A DNA stretch of 64,000 nt from Mesorhabditis belari (Eukaryota > Nematoda > Chromadorea > Rhabditida > Rhabditidae), in the NCBI GenBank assembly GCA_958450365.1, contig CAUEEP010000740.1, forward strand, positions 3,289,501 to 3,353,500, read 5' to 3'. Below are positions 44,050 to 55,439 of this stretch, one piece after another. Position 1 is the stretch's first letter; every line of letters starts with the position of its first letter. The notes below the pieces were generated by a model. That model ran no database searches, had not been told where the DNA came from, and worked only from the letters and a program-made list of their open reading frames with translations. The translations under genes were made by a program, and so were the position numbers.

Positions 44050-46239
44050 AGTCAAAACCAGGCTCTATTTTGAGGAAATAACAAATGATATTTGGTTTTA
44101 AAGTGTTTTTTCAGCTTTTTGTCAGCATCAGGATTGCATATTAGATTCGAATCTGATTTTTAAATCAATAGAATAGACGCTAGAGATTTCAGGAGCATTT
44201 CGAAAAGGTTTTAGATCTAAATCTCGCTTTTGACAAACAATTTTGAACGATTTGGCTTGATCCGTCAGATTTCCTTGAATCCTAGGCAGAATTTTGATGC
44301 AAACTCATCAAAATTCTGCCTTTGGAAATTGGATATGCAAATTGATTTTCTCATTCGCATTCAAAATAGCATTGACTGGCTTTTCTTTCGAAACACAAAG
44401 AATCGAATAAAATTGATCCTGGTGCAGAGCTTCATTTTGCCCCTTTTCAGCGTTTTTTTCGTTTCTGAAAAACTCAAGAAAAAAAAACATGAAGTTTAGA
44501 AAAGTGTAACTACTTTTTTTTTCGAGGCTTTTGTAAGTAAGTTTATAAGATTGTAGTATAATTGTACATTTATAGAAAAAGAATTATGAGAGTTTTATGG
44601 AACGGTTCACGAATAACATTGAAACATTCAAAAAAGCTCCTTGTCTGGGTAATTTTGCCCTATTGTTTTCACTTTGTTTAGCTAAACTCAATTTCATTTT
44701 CTACAAATCTATGAATGAATTGTAAAGTTTATAGGGAAAATTCCCCAGACAACATGTAAAATTTTAGGACTTATTTCCCCGATAACCGATTCTCCGGGTA
44801 TTTTTCAAAATTAGTAACTTTTAAAATGCCCAAACCTTTGACTAAACTTCCTTTTTTCGAATTGAAGTAAAAGTAAAAGTGCTGAGCTTTTTTTTGAAAA
44901 AGCAATAAATGATATTTATGACTTTGAGTAGGGCTAATATTTTTTGATATAAAAATTGATGGAAACTGGTAGAATGCTACTGGATAAGGGAAGAGAAATA
45001 GTTATGACTACATTGAGACAAACACATTCCATTGAGTCTCTATAACGAGCGAATTATAGCTCTCGGCGATCTTTGCCCACAATGAGAACTAAGCATTTTC
45101 AGTAGTTGAGTGCTGTTTTTCATTTCTCGAGTCATTTCTCGAGATCACACGTGGAGAAAATTTTTGGTTGGGGGAAAGCAATAAAAGGGATCGTTGGGAT
45201 GCTTCTCGCGTTTTATGGGGAATGTGATAAGGAAAGAAGAGAGATTCCAAAATGAATTGAATTCTTTGAATTGAAGCTTCATTTATCCTTTGACCCCTTT
45301 TTTGAGGTATTGGGAAAGAGACGAAAACAATGGAGAAATCATCGCGTCCATTTTGGTCTAATAAAATTTAAGCACCAATTTTATGGACATTATCAGCGGG
45401 AGAATCGATTGCTTTGAATCGAATTTCAATGATCTCATCTCAAACAAAGAGATCTATGAAAATAAGTCAGAGATCAATTGTATCAATGGATTTCTGATCA
45501 AAGAATTCTCAGTGTTTTTGTTAATGAAAATCATTGAAATTTCATGAACTTGTGTTCAAAGCCAGTTCACTTCAAAGCTAGTTCACTTCAAAGCTAGTTC
45601 ACTTCAAAGCCAGTTCACTTCTAAGCCTTCAAAGCCAGTTCACTTCAAAGCCAGTTCACTTCAAAGCCAGTTCACTTCTAAGCCTTCAAAGCCAGTTCAC
45701 TTCAAAGCCAGTTCATTTCTAAGCCTTCAAAGCCAGTTCACTTCTAAGCCTTCAAAGCCATTTCACTTCAAAGCCAGTTCACTTCAAAACCAGTTCACTC
45801 AAATGTTAAAAGCGAATTCCAGAAACGAAATCCCTTAAAAATTTCATAAATTCTCGAAATTTTATGGTTTATACCTTGCAAAGAACTTTATCAATTTGAA
45901 GAATTTTTTCGATTCGAAGAATTCGATTTTCCATCACAGATCATTTCTCGATTGTTTTTTAAAGAAAACCGGAGATCGGAAGACCCAACTGATTCAACGG
46001 AATCATTTTCGGGTGTCACGAGATTACAACCCATTTCCAGTACTTTCTGGCTGTAGTAAAATGAAATGAGAGGAAAAAGAAAGAGAAAAAATAAACCCGT
46101 GAAACGACTAGATAAGCCGATCTTGAGGGGGATAGCTGGCTGCATAAAAGGAGGTCTCGATCAGCGGAAGATCACACTTTTGCCCCAATTCTTGAGACTT
46201 CTCCATTTGAAGACTCAGATTTGGACTCGGAAGGTCGCC
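44050..46239. other. Intergenic, hairpin and 15-bp minisatellite
   Basis: GGCAGAATTTTGATG(C)AAACTCATCAAAATTCTGCC at 44286-44322 is a perfect small hairpin. About 45555-45800 repeats AAGCCAGTTCACTTC with AAGCCTT spacers. The phrase TTCATAAATTCTCGAAATTT near 45842 recurs at 27233. No exon was found before 46240. Confidence 0.6.
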
Positions 46240-49200
46240 ATGCCTCATCCCAAGCATCATCACTCTCATCATCTCACCGTCAAGGAGATCAGTGAGTTTT
46301 CTTTTCTGGATTCTTCTGTTTCAAGTAGATGACTAAACCGTAGAAGAAGAATATCGTAAAATTGATTTGAAAATTGATAGATTTATTCAATCTATCTTTT
46401 TGCATCTTTGTAAACCATAAACAAAAGTAAATTGTATAGTAATAGCATTTTCTACCTTCAACGTTAGATACTTTCTACTTTCTACTTTCTATGTTAGATA
46501 AATCGATACGATTAGATACGTTAGATACTTGGGCTACTGTAAAATTGACAAATTACGGCAAGTAGATGAACGGCAAGTAGATTCAAACTACCGTAATCTA
46601 CCGTAAGAAATTCAGTTCTAAACAAAGGATTTTAGAAAAGATCTTCTCGCACCATGATGACACCAAAAGTGGACGCATTTCAAGAGATGAGGCCAAGGTA
46701 GGCAACTAGAGAAACAAATAATTTGAGAATTTGTAATCGTTAAGGTTTTTACATTTAAATTTAAGGCCGCTCTAAAAGAAGTTGGATCTCATCATCATCG
46801 TCATCACAAAAATGACTTTGAGAACGAGTTCAACAAATTGGCCAAGCGTCACTCCAAGCATGATCATCATCACATCACGTTTGCTGGTTTGTTTAATATT
46901 TTGGTTTCTTTAATCTGGTTTCTTTAATCTTTAAGCTGGTTTCTTTAATCTTTAAGCTGGTTTCTTTAATCTTTAAGCTGGTTTTTTTAATCTTTAAGCG
47001 GGTTTCTTTAATCTTTAATCTAGTTTCTCTAATCTTTAATGATCAAATAATGATAGCTAAGCTATTTCTATACTTAAATATCTTATTAGAGGTTTATAAA
47101 ATGAAATGCTTACATGTAAACGACTCAATTTAGATTTCTTGCACTTTGTTCATCCCGCCGAAGGAGTGCATCATCACAAACATCACAAAAAAGATCACAA
47201 GGCTTCAAGGTTTGAGAAAAAAGCTCTCTATGAGAATTATCGAAAAGTTTAGCTCGTCTTCAAGCTCTTCTTCATCGTCTTCATCGTCAAGCAGCTCATC
47301 GGAGTCGGAGCCTGAGCATCATCATCATCATCACCACAAGAAAGAGAAGAAAGATGCCTCTTCATCTTCATCCTCTTCTTCGTCATCCTCTTCCTCATCC
47401 TCTTCATCAAGCAGCTCTGAATCTGAGGCTGAGCATGGACATCACCATCACAAGAAAGACTCCAGCTCTTCTTCTTCTTCTTCATCTTCATCGTCGAGCA
47501 GCAGCTCCGAATCTGAACCAGAGCACAAACATGGAAAGCATCATCACAAGAAACACCATGTGAAGAAAACCAAGAAACACCAATCCAGCTCATCTTCTTC
47601 TTCCTCGTCCAGCTCCAGCAGCTCTTCTGAGTCAGAAGATGAACATCATCACAAGAAACATGAGTCTGGCTCATCTTCCTCGTCTTCTTCATCTTCTTCA
47701 TCGTCATCTAGCAGCTCGGAATCCGAGCCCAAGCATCACAAGAAGCACCACAAGAAACACCACAAGAAAGACGCCGTTTCAAGCTCTTCTTCGAGCTCTT
47801 CAAGCTCTTCATCATCGTCATCTAGCAGCTCCGAATCGGAAGATGAACATAAACATCATAAGAAGCATCACAAAAAGGCCGAATCTGGTTCATCCTCATC
47901 ATCATCGTCGTCATCTTCATCATCTTCTTCCTCGTCGAGCAGCTCCGACTCTGAGCCAGAGCACAAGCATCACAAGAAACACCACAAAAAAGAAGCTGGA
48001 TCGTCATCCTCTTCTTCCTCATCATCTTCATCTTCTTCGTCAAGCTCTGACTCGGAGGCTGGACATGGAAAGCACAAGAAGCATGAATCGAGCTCATCAT
48101 CTTCTTCAAGCTCATCTTCTTCGTCCTCGAGCAGTTCCGAATCCGAACCTGAGCACAAGGCTCACAAGAAGCACCATCACAAGAAACATCATAAGAAAGA
48201 GCACAAGAAACCCGCCTCATCATCCAGCTCATCTAGCTCTTCGTCTTCGTCTTCCAGCAGCTCTTCTTCTGAAGACGAACACAAGCATCATCACCACGAG
48301 CACCACAAAAAGGACAGCTCAAGCTCGTCCTCGTCTTCGTCGTCGTCGTCTTCATCAAGCAGCTCTGAGTCCGAGCCAGAGAAGAAACATCACTCTCATG
48401 CTCATCATGAGCACGGACATGTTCATCATAAGAAGCACGGAAAACATCATAAACATCACGAACACGGTCACCACGAGCACGGTCATCATCACGAGCACGG
48501 ACATGGACATGGACACCACGAGCACGGACATGGACATGGACATCACGAGCACGGACATGGACATGGACATCACGAACACGGTCACCATCATGAGCACGGA
48601 CACCATGAGCATGGCCATCATCATGAGCATGCCCACGTTCACCATAAGAAACATGGAAAGCATCATAAGAAACATCATGAGCACCATGAGCACGGACATG
48701 GACATGGACATCACGAACACGGTCACCATCATGAACATGGGCATCATGAGCACGGGCATGGACACCATGAGCATGGCCATCATCATGAGCACGGACATGG
48801 ACATGGACACCATGAACATGGACACCATCACGAGCACGGGCATGTTCATCACAAGAAACATGGCAAACACCATAAGCATCATGAGCACGGCCACCACGAG
48901 CACGGACATCACGAACACGGCCACCATCATGAACATGGGCATCATGAGCACGGGCATGGACACCATGAGCATGGCCATCATCATGAGCAGGGACATGGAC
49001 ATGGACACCATGAGCACGGTCATCATCACGAGCATGGCCATGAACATGGACACCATCACGAGCACGGGCATGTTCATCACAAGAAACATGGCAAACACCA
49101 TAAGAAGCATCATGAGCACGGGCATCACGAACACGGCCACCACCATGAGCACGGACATCATGAGCATGACCACCATCATGAACACGGACATCATGAGCAC

Positions 49201-49884
49201 GGACATCATGAACATGGCCACCATCATGAGCATGGACATCATGAGCACGGACATCATGAGCATGGCCATCATCATGAGCATGCCCACGTTCACCATAAGA
49301 AGCATGGAAAGCATCATAAGAAACATCATAAGCATCATGAGCACGGACATCACGAACACGGCCACCATCACGAGCACGGGCACCATGAGCACGGACATGG
49401 ACATCATGAGCATGGACATCATCATGAGCACGGACACCACGAGCATGGGCATCATGAACACAAGCACCACGAACACGGACATCATGAACACGGCCACCAT
49501 CACGAACATGGACATCATGAGCACGGACATCATGAGCACGGCCATCATCATGAGCACGGGCATGATCACCATAAGAAACATGGCAAGCATCATAAGAAAC
49601 ATCATAAGCATCATGAGCACGGACACGAACACCACGAGCATGGACATCATGAACACAAGCACCACGAGCATGGACACGAGCACGGACACCACGAGCATGG
49701 GCATCATGAACACAAGCACCACGAACATGGACACGAGCACGGACATCACGAGCATGGACATCATCATGAGCACGGACATCATGAACATGGACACCATGAG
49801 CACAAGCACCACGAGCACGGACATCACGAGCATTCTGATGAGCATCATCACAAGAAGCATCACAAGAAACATCATAAGCACTAG
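46240..49884 (+). CDS. EF-hand-headed Ser/His-rich repeat protein, 980 residues, 5 exons
   Basis: Exons 46240-46291, 46636-46697, 46766-46886, 47134-47209 and 47253-49884 total 2943 nt in phase (981 codons with stop). The 43-bp intron 4 means the apparent ATG at 47146 is not the start. The head (MPHPKHHHSHHLTVKEI, then IFSHHDDTKSGRISRDEAK) has an EF-hand-like loop D-x-x-x-S-G-x-I-x-x-x-E and a second helix pair (ENEFNKLAKRHSKHD...DFLHFV). Next come ten modules of 13-20 Ser, an acidic ESE(P/D)E linker and a His/Lys run. The C-terminal half is HHEHGH/HEHGHGHGH repeats with periodic VHHKKHGKHHKK punctuation, ending KKHHKKHHKH. His runs bind Zn, Cu or Ni, and Ser-acidic blocks are typical CK2 targets, so metal buffering or phospho-regulated scaffolding is plausible (inference). 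No signal peptide or membrane segment is seen. AATAAA follows at 49963. I recognise no named family. Confidence 0.85.
46895..47045. repeat. 21-bp intronic tandem repeat
   Basis: Units of CTGGTTTCTTTAATCTTTAA repeat about six times in intron 3 of the His/Ser-rich gene. Confidence 0.75.
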
Positions 49885-49962
49885 AATATTGAATGTTACT
49901 CTGTACAAATTTGTATTCAATCTCTTTATCCCATCATTAGCGATGGTTTAGTTTTGAGCGTC

Positions 49963-49968
49963 AATAAA
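49963..49968 (+). terminator. Poly(A) signal of the Ser/His-rich gene
   Basis: AATAAA about 80 bp after the stop codon at 49884, followed by a T-rich stretch. The convergent contactin-like gene stops at 50120 on the other strand, only about 150 bp away, so the two genes are tail to tail. Confidence 0.65.
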
Positions 49969-50119
49969 TTTTATTTATAAAAGCAATTTTAAAAAGAACA
50001 CCGGTAATCGAATATGGCATGTCAATTGAGGATTTTGGAACAGAATCATGGATAGAAATCTAGGCCAATGAAGAGAAAAAGAGTTCTTTTACAGATGAGC
50101 AACATCTTTTTGAAAAAAG

Positions 50120-53100
50120 TTAGAAAATAAATCTCAAATTTAGGCAAATCAAAATGAGGTATAAAGTTATTGTTGAGATTCTTGGCGAAGAACTAATGAA
50201 TGGAGAAGGCATGGCTCCTAGACGTAATGATCGAGCTTCACTCCTTGGTCCAAGTCCTCCAGCATTATAGGCAGCAACCTAAAATTTTGGTGACTTTCAA
50301 TGGGAATTTCTAAATGGTCAAACCTGTACTGTGTATTTGTACATGAGTCGTAAGCCATCCAAACGGGCAGAAGGTTGTTGAGGGTCGACTAGCGCTTTCA
50401 GAGGCATATTCAAAACAACAGCATCGGAAGCGGTTTCAGAAATGTAGACAAAGATCTAAACGAACGATTGAACATTTACTGAACGATTGAACATGTAAAA
50501 GTTAAAACCTTGTAGCCAAGCTCGGTGGGATCTGTGATATTCCCGAAATCAACTGAAGTCCATTCGATAATCGTAGTGAAATGTCCATCCGGCATTGCAG
50601 CCAATCCCAGCCGCCCAATTGTAGGAGCTGCGGGTGGAGGTGGTTTTGCGGTTCGGACAGCTTCCTGAATAAAAAGATTCTAGATGTGAAAACAAAGTCT
50701 AACTGTTTCTGTTCTTGCTCCAAGTCTTCCACTAGGGTCCACCGGTGTTAGAGAACATCGATAAATTGTTGACGCTTTCAATCCGCCGACCATCCATTTA
50801 GTGAATGAAGCAGAGACGGTCAAAGGGCCGACCAAATGATCCGGAGCAAAGCATTCAATCTGAAAAACGGATTTGATAACAAAGACTTCATGAAAACCTG
50901 AATGGCAAATGTGACGTCACAGTCGCTCGCTCCATGCCAACTCCAAGAAATATTTAAATGAGTGGCATTTAAGGCCTGGATTTCGGTGATGTTCACATGA
51001 CGCATTGAGCCTGAAATTTAAGAATCTAAAAACAAGTACGACGCTTTAAAAAGTTGACAGTGTTTTGATTGGGTACATGAAATACCTTTTGAATTCACAA
51101 ATGCAACAGCATCCGTCGCTGTATCTGATGGTCCTTGATCGTTTAAAGCCCGAACCTCAAGGATAACTGCTCGACATCCATCTAATATAAAGTTTTTGTG
51201 TTTCTTTACGAAATTTTACTGGTAGAGTTGAGTCGGACAAGGACGGCCGGATGCTCGGATTCGATCTCGTGCTTTAGAATTTTTGGCGTACTTGTATACG
51301 TCCTTCGGCCGCCTCTTCTGACCATGTCACCAAATAGCGAAGGTGGTCACCAGATGAATGCCTCCTGAGAGTTTAGATGTTGATGGAAAGATGTCGATAC
51401 TTCAAACCTGTTCCACAGCACCCCACTCAACGAAAATCGTGCTTTGATCGAGTGCTTTCCACGACAGACTTTGTGGAGCCTCGGTGGGTGGCCTTGCCGG
51501 AGTGTGAATCCATTCTGTTGGCGCTGATGCGTCGCCGATCTGTCCGCCGAGCACCGAGCGCACACGGAACTGTAATTGAGTACTAGACATGGGAAAATTT
51601 CAAACCAAATCTAATTCGATCTTTTTTTTCTTGGCCGTTTCTTGGTCGATTGCTCTGCAATTTTGTTTACAAATAGAAATTGGGATTCTCTGCTTGTAGA
51701 GCAAAATTGCAGAGCAATCGACCAAAAAAAGGTCAAGAAAACAATGGTCGAAATTAGGTTTGGCTTGGAATTTTCCCATGTCTGCTTTTAAAATACCGAC
51801 TAGTTGCATATATTTCCTTTTCTAATCACTTACCTGATAGTCTTGATTCGGTAAAAGATCATCGACCGTTGTTCGATCCACAGATTTCTCAATTCGCTGA
51901 AACATTGACCGATTGACCGTTTTCCATCGTCGATCATCTTTCGACCGCACTTCAATCAAGAAACTTTCTTCCACAGGCTAATATTTTCATTTAAAAAGCA
52001 GCTAATTTCTTTCTTTTTACCGGATTTTGTCGTGTTTCTCGATGCTGCGCTGGCAAAATCCAATAGAGATCGACTCCGAAACGAGAAATGTTCACAGCAT
52101 TCACCTGAAATCCTTTTATCCTTTTTGTTCTCAAAATTGCCAAACCTTTAATGGTGCTGGTGGGGATCCTTTCGATATCGAGATCCCATCAGATTCTCCA
52201 AAAATAGATCGGCAAAAGGAGGGCTTCCTGACGACTTCTTCCTGAAAATTGGTGATCTCAAAATTGGTGAAAATCAACATTTCCCACCTCATGCTGAACC
52301 TCACAAGTGACATTTCGTCCGCTTTCCCAGATCATTGTCCCATTCTTTGCGCGAATCTCTTTTTTATCTGAAAATCTTGAGTTTTTCCGATTGTTTAGAT
52401 GTGACAAACCACTGACAACCAAAGTGACAGCTGCATGATCTTCGCCAAGACGATTGCGAACGATGCAAAAGAAAAGACCAGCGTCATCTAAATGTAGAAA
52501 AATAAAAAAAACAAAACAAATCTACATACCTGAAATAAGATTCTCAATGACAAGTAGTCCATTTTGATCTCTGATTCGCCCTTTTGTGGGCAAATTTGTC
52601 CCGCCACCAGTCGACCAAAAAGCTGTTCCCAATGGTGAGGCTTGATAAACACATGGAAGTCTCTAGAAAGAAATTTTTGCAACTCTGTTTATAGTAATCT
52701 AAAGTAATTGAAAAGATCTTGCAAATATCTTGCAAAGATCACTCTAAATGAACTCACCAAAGTTGTCCCTTTTAACGCAAAAACCTTTGATGGCATTGAA
52801 AGAGGCGGAAATCTTGGCGCCGCGTCGAGCACTTTAATGAACGAAGAGCTGACTGTTGATCCAATCTGATAAAGATCTTTGAATTCTATTCTAAATTTTT
52901 CTTTACCTCATTGCTGACCACACATTCATAAATTCCGGTATCATTTGGTTTCGTTTCTCGAATGAGTAATCTAAAGTTAAGAAAAAACATAAATTTATAT
53001 TAATCATTCGTACAAATTGTGATCAATCGTGAATCGGCGACGTTCGTGTGCTGGCATAAGAAGTGGAACCAAGGGACGAGCATTTCGAAACCATTCAACC

Positions 53101-54438
53101 TGAAAAAAAAGTAAAGCTTTTGATATGTTTAACATATTATGAAACAAAGAACTCTTATTTTATTGTGACTTGTGTTCCTTTATAGTTCCTTTATAGTTCC
53201 TTTATGGTTCCTATTTGGTTCCTTTAAAGTTCCTTTAAAGTTCCTTTAAAGTTCCTTTAAAGTTCCTTTAAAGTTCCTTTATAGTTCCTTTATAGTTCCT
53301 GTTTGGTTCCTTTATAGTTCCTACTGAGATTTTATTTACTTGTGATGTGAGATCAGATGACGGAAGTGTACATTCAAGCGACCATTCCGATTCTGTTGCA
53401 ACTAATCGAGGAGCTAACGGAAGAAGAACAACTGGTGGTCCGGCCAAAATCAGCGTCACTTCCCCACTCACCACTCCTTTTACATTTGCTGCTGTACATT
53501 TATATCTAAAGGATTTGTTTTTTTAAAGGATAAATAGTGATTGCCTTGTCTGATCGTGTGGTTGAAGGTTCTCAATTTTCAACACTCGATCGTGATTCAA
53601 AACGGTACTTCGATCAGGTAAAGGTTTCCCGTCGACTCTTGTCCATCGATAAGATGGAACCGGGCTAAAAAAAATTGTTAAGATGTTTATACGTTTTGCT
53701 ATTTTAATAAATCTCACTTTCCATACGCAAAGCATTCAATATAGACTGTATCGCCTGGAGCTGGTCGTTCTGGGAAAAGCTGTGGATGACCGACTTCGAG
53801 TCTTGGTGGGAAAGCTTCTCTAAAATGTTTGTCATAAACTTAAATAGATATTAAAGGTTAAAACGAACCTAGTTGGTGATGGAAGAGTTGCAGGGGGAAC
53901 TCGTAAACGAAAGAATGGACCGATAATGTCCAGAAGACATTGAGGCCAATGAGAGAGAACAGGCATAACTGGAAGAATTTCAATTTTGAAGAATTTCGAA
54001 AAGAATTTCGTGATCGTGATCTTACTATTGAAATTTCTAGATAGTCATGATGCTTCCCGTTCTCTAAAAGACACTGTAATCAAGCTGTCAGCTGATCAGC
54101 CAAATGCTGATCAGCTGATCACCAAAATGCTAATCAGCTGACAGCCAAGTGCTGACAGCGGATCAGCTGACAGCCAAATGCTAATCAGCTGATCAGCCAA
54201 TCTATTCAAAATCTAATACCAAATGAAAACGATTAGTGTAGCTTTCGAAAACAGAAGTCTATCGTCGATAGACTATCGTCTCATCGTCTATCATCTCATT
54301 GTTTGACTAACCTTTCATCATCTTCAGCAAGCACGTGTGAAAAGAGAAGCGTTCCATCAAGGGAAATGAAAACTCGTTGATCTTGTGCTCGATATCTTTC
54401 CGTTGATCCACCAATGTGCCACGCATAAGTGATCGACT
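50120..54438 (-). CDS. Contactin-like Ig/FN3 cell-adhesion protein (3' part)
   Basis: The first recognised exon (54438-54312) encodes an Ig-domain segment ITYAWHIGG...ISLDGTLLFSHV, closest in wording to the second Ig domain of contactins. Further Ig segments follow: SPVPSYRWTRVDGKPLPD with HDRVLKIENLQPHD (about 53.7 kb), an Ig with SEWSLECTLPSS and TGIYECVVSNE (53.4-52.9 kb), and one with GLFFCIVRNRLGEDHAAVTL (52.5 kb). FN3 domains start near 52.1 kb: FRVRSVLGGQIGDASAPTEW, PQSLSWKALDQSTIFVEWGA, and ALNATHLNISWSWHG near 50.95 kb. The last exon has VAAYNAGGLGPRSEARS, then a hydrophobic tail (ISTITLYLILICLNLRFIF) and stop, typical of a GPI-anchor signal. Contactins are neuronal GPI-linked proteins with 6 Ig and 4 FN3 domains; C. 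elegans rig-6 would be the counterpart (inference). Signal peptide and first Ig exons were not found, so the gene is incomplete here. Confidence 0.82.
51590..51785. mobile_element. Foldback MITE in a contactin-like intron
   Basis: AGACATGGGAAAATTTCAAA...GGTCGATTGCTCTGCAATTTTG is mirrored by CAAAATTGCAGAGCAATCGACC...TTGGAATTTTCCCATGTC. The core contains TTTACAAATAGAAATTGG. Length is about 195 bp, wholly intronic. Confidence 0.78.
53170..53325. repeat. 11-bp tandem repeat in a contactin-like intron
   Basis: GTTCCTTTAAA / GTTCCTTTATA units repeat about 14 times between two exons of the contactin-like gene. The minus-strand frame stays open over part of it but contains no domain. Confidence 0.75.
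54070..54200. repeat. CAGCTGATCAGC-rich repeat
   Basis: Several copies of AGCTGATCAGC, AGCTGACAGC and CAAATGCTGATCAGCTGATC lie in an intron of the contactin-like gene. Each unit is itself nearly palindromic, so the stretch can form many alternative hairpins. Confidence 0.6.
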
Positions 54439-54989
54439 CTAAAACACACGCAAGCGGTGCAAATTGATTTTTTAAAAGGAAATATTCTATTGTGCTGACT
54501 TTTTTTTCATTAAAAATTGCTAGGCTGAACATTTCATTTTCTTTTTTTGAGGAAATTTTAAAAAAAACAGGAATCGTTTTGAATCGTTTTATCAAAAACA
54601 AAAGAGTAATCAAAGAAAACTTGTTGACTACAGATTACCGTAAGAATTTCTATTCGAATTCCGCTGACGATGGTCTGAATTTTTCGATTTTCGAATTTTC
54701 GATTCTTGCTTTTTTTTTTTTGTGCAAAGCTGTTTAAGATTTTTTAGTGGAATTTTTTGTGCGTGTCAAAGCAAATGGTGGTTTGTTATTTGATGAGAGT
54801 TTTTCTACGGAACTATCAAAAGTTTATTGTTGCATTTTGTGTGAGAGTTGAGTGCTTTAAGTGATTTTTGAATTGTGTAAAGTAGAAATTGTTCTTTTCA
54901 AACATTCATAGACGATTTCATTTCAATGTGATTCGTGTGCTGAGTGGATTTCTCACAAAAACACTTTTTCTAAAACATGACAACTTTCG

Positions 54990-55435
54990 TTAAAGCTATC
55001 GTAATCCTGGCTACCGTAATCCTGGCCACCGTAATCCTGGCTACCATAATCCTGGCCACCGAAGGCTACGTCATCCTGGCTACCGTAATCCTGGCACCAT
55101 AATCCTGACTACCGTAATCCTGGCTACCATAATCCTGGCTACCATAATCCTGGCTATCGTAATCCCGGCTACCATAATCCTGGCTACCGTAATCCGGACT
55201 AACCTGATATCGAACTACCAAATCCTGGCTACCATAATCCTGACTACCATAATCCTGGCTACCATAATCCTGGCTACCATAATCATGGCTACCGTAATCC
55301 TGACTATCGTAATCCTGGCTACCATAATCCCGGCTACCGAATCCTGCTACCATAATCCTGGCTACCATAATCATGGCTACCATAATCATGGCTGTACCTG
55401 ACTATCGTAATCCTGGCTACCGTAATCTCTAATGG
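54990..55435. repeat. 15-bp minisatellite TACCGTAATCCTGGC
   Basis: About 27 units of TACC(G/A)TAATCCTGGC with CTGACTA and ATCATGGC variants. The minus strand stays open and reads as SQDYGSQDYG repeats (107 codons). No start context, splice border or flanking domain supports it as a gene, and it probably lies in or near the 5' part of the contactin-like gene. Confidence 0.8.
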
Positions 55436-55439
55436 AATG

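Noticed and set aside
47639..49951. 770-codon and 521-codon alternative-frame ORFs over the Ser/His-rich gene
   Set aside because: They are shadows created by repetitive His/Glu/Gly and Ser codons; the phased five-exon model explains the sequence.
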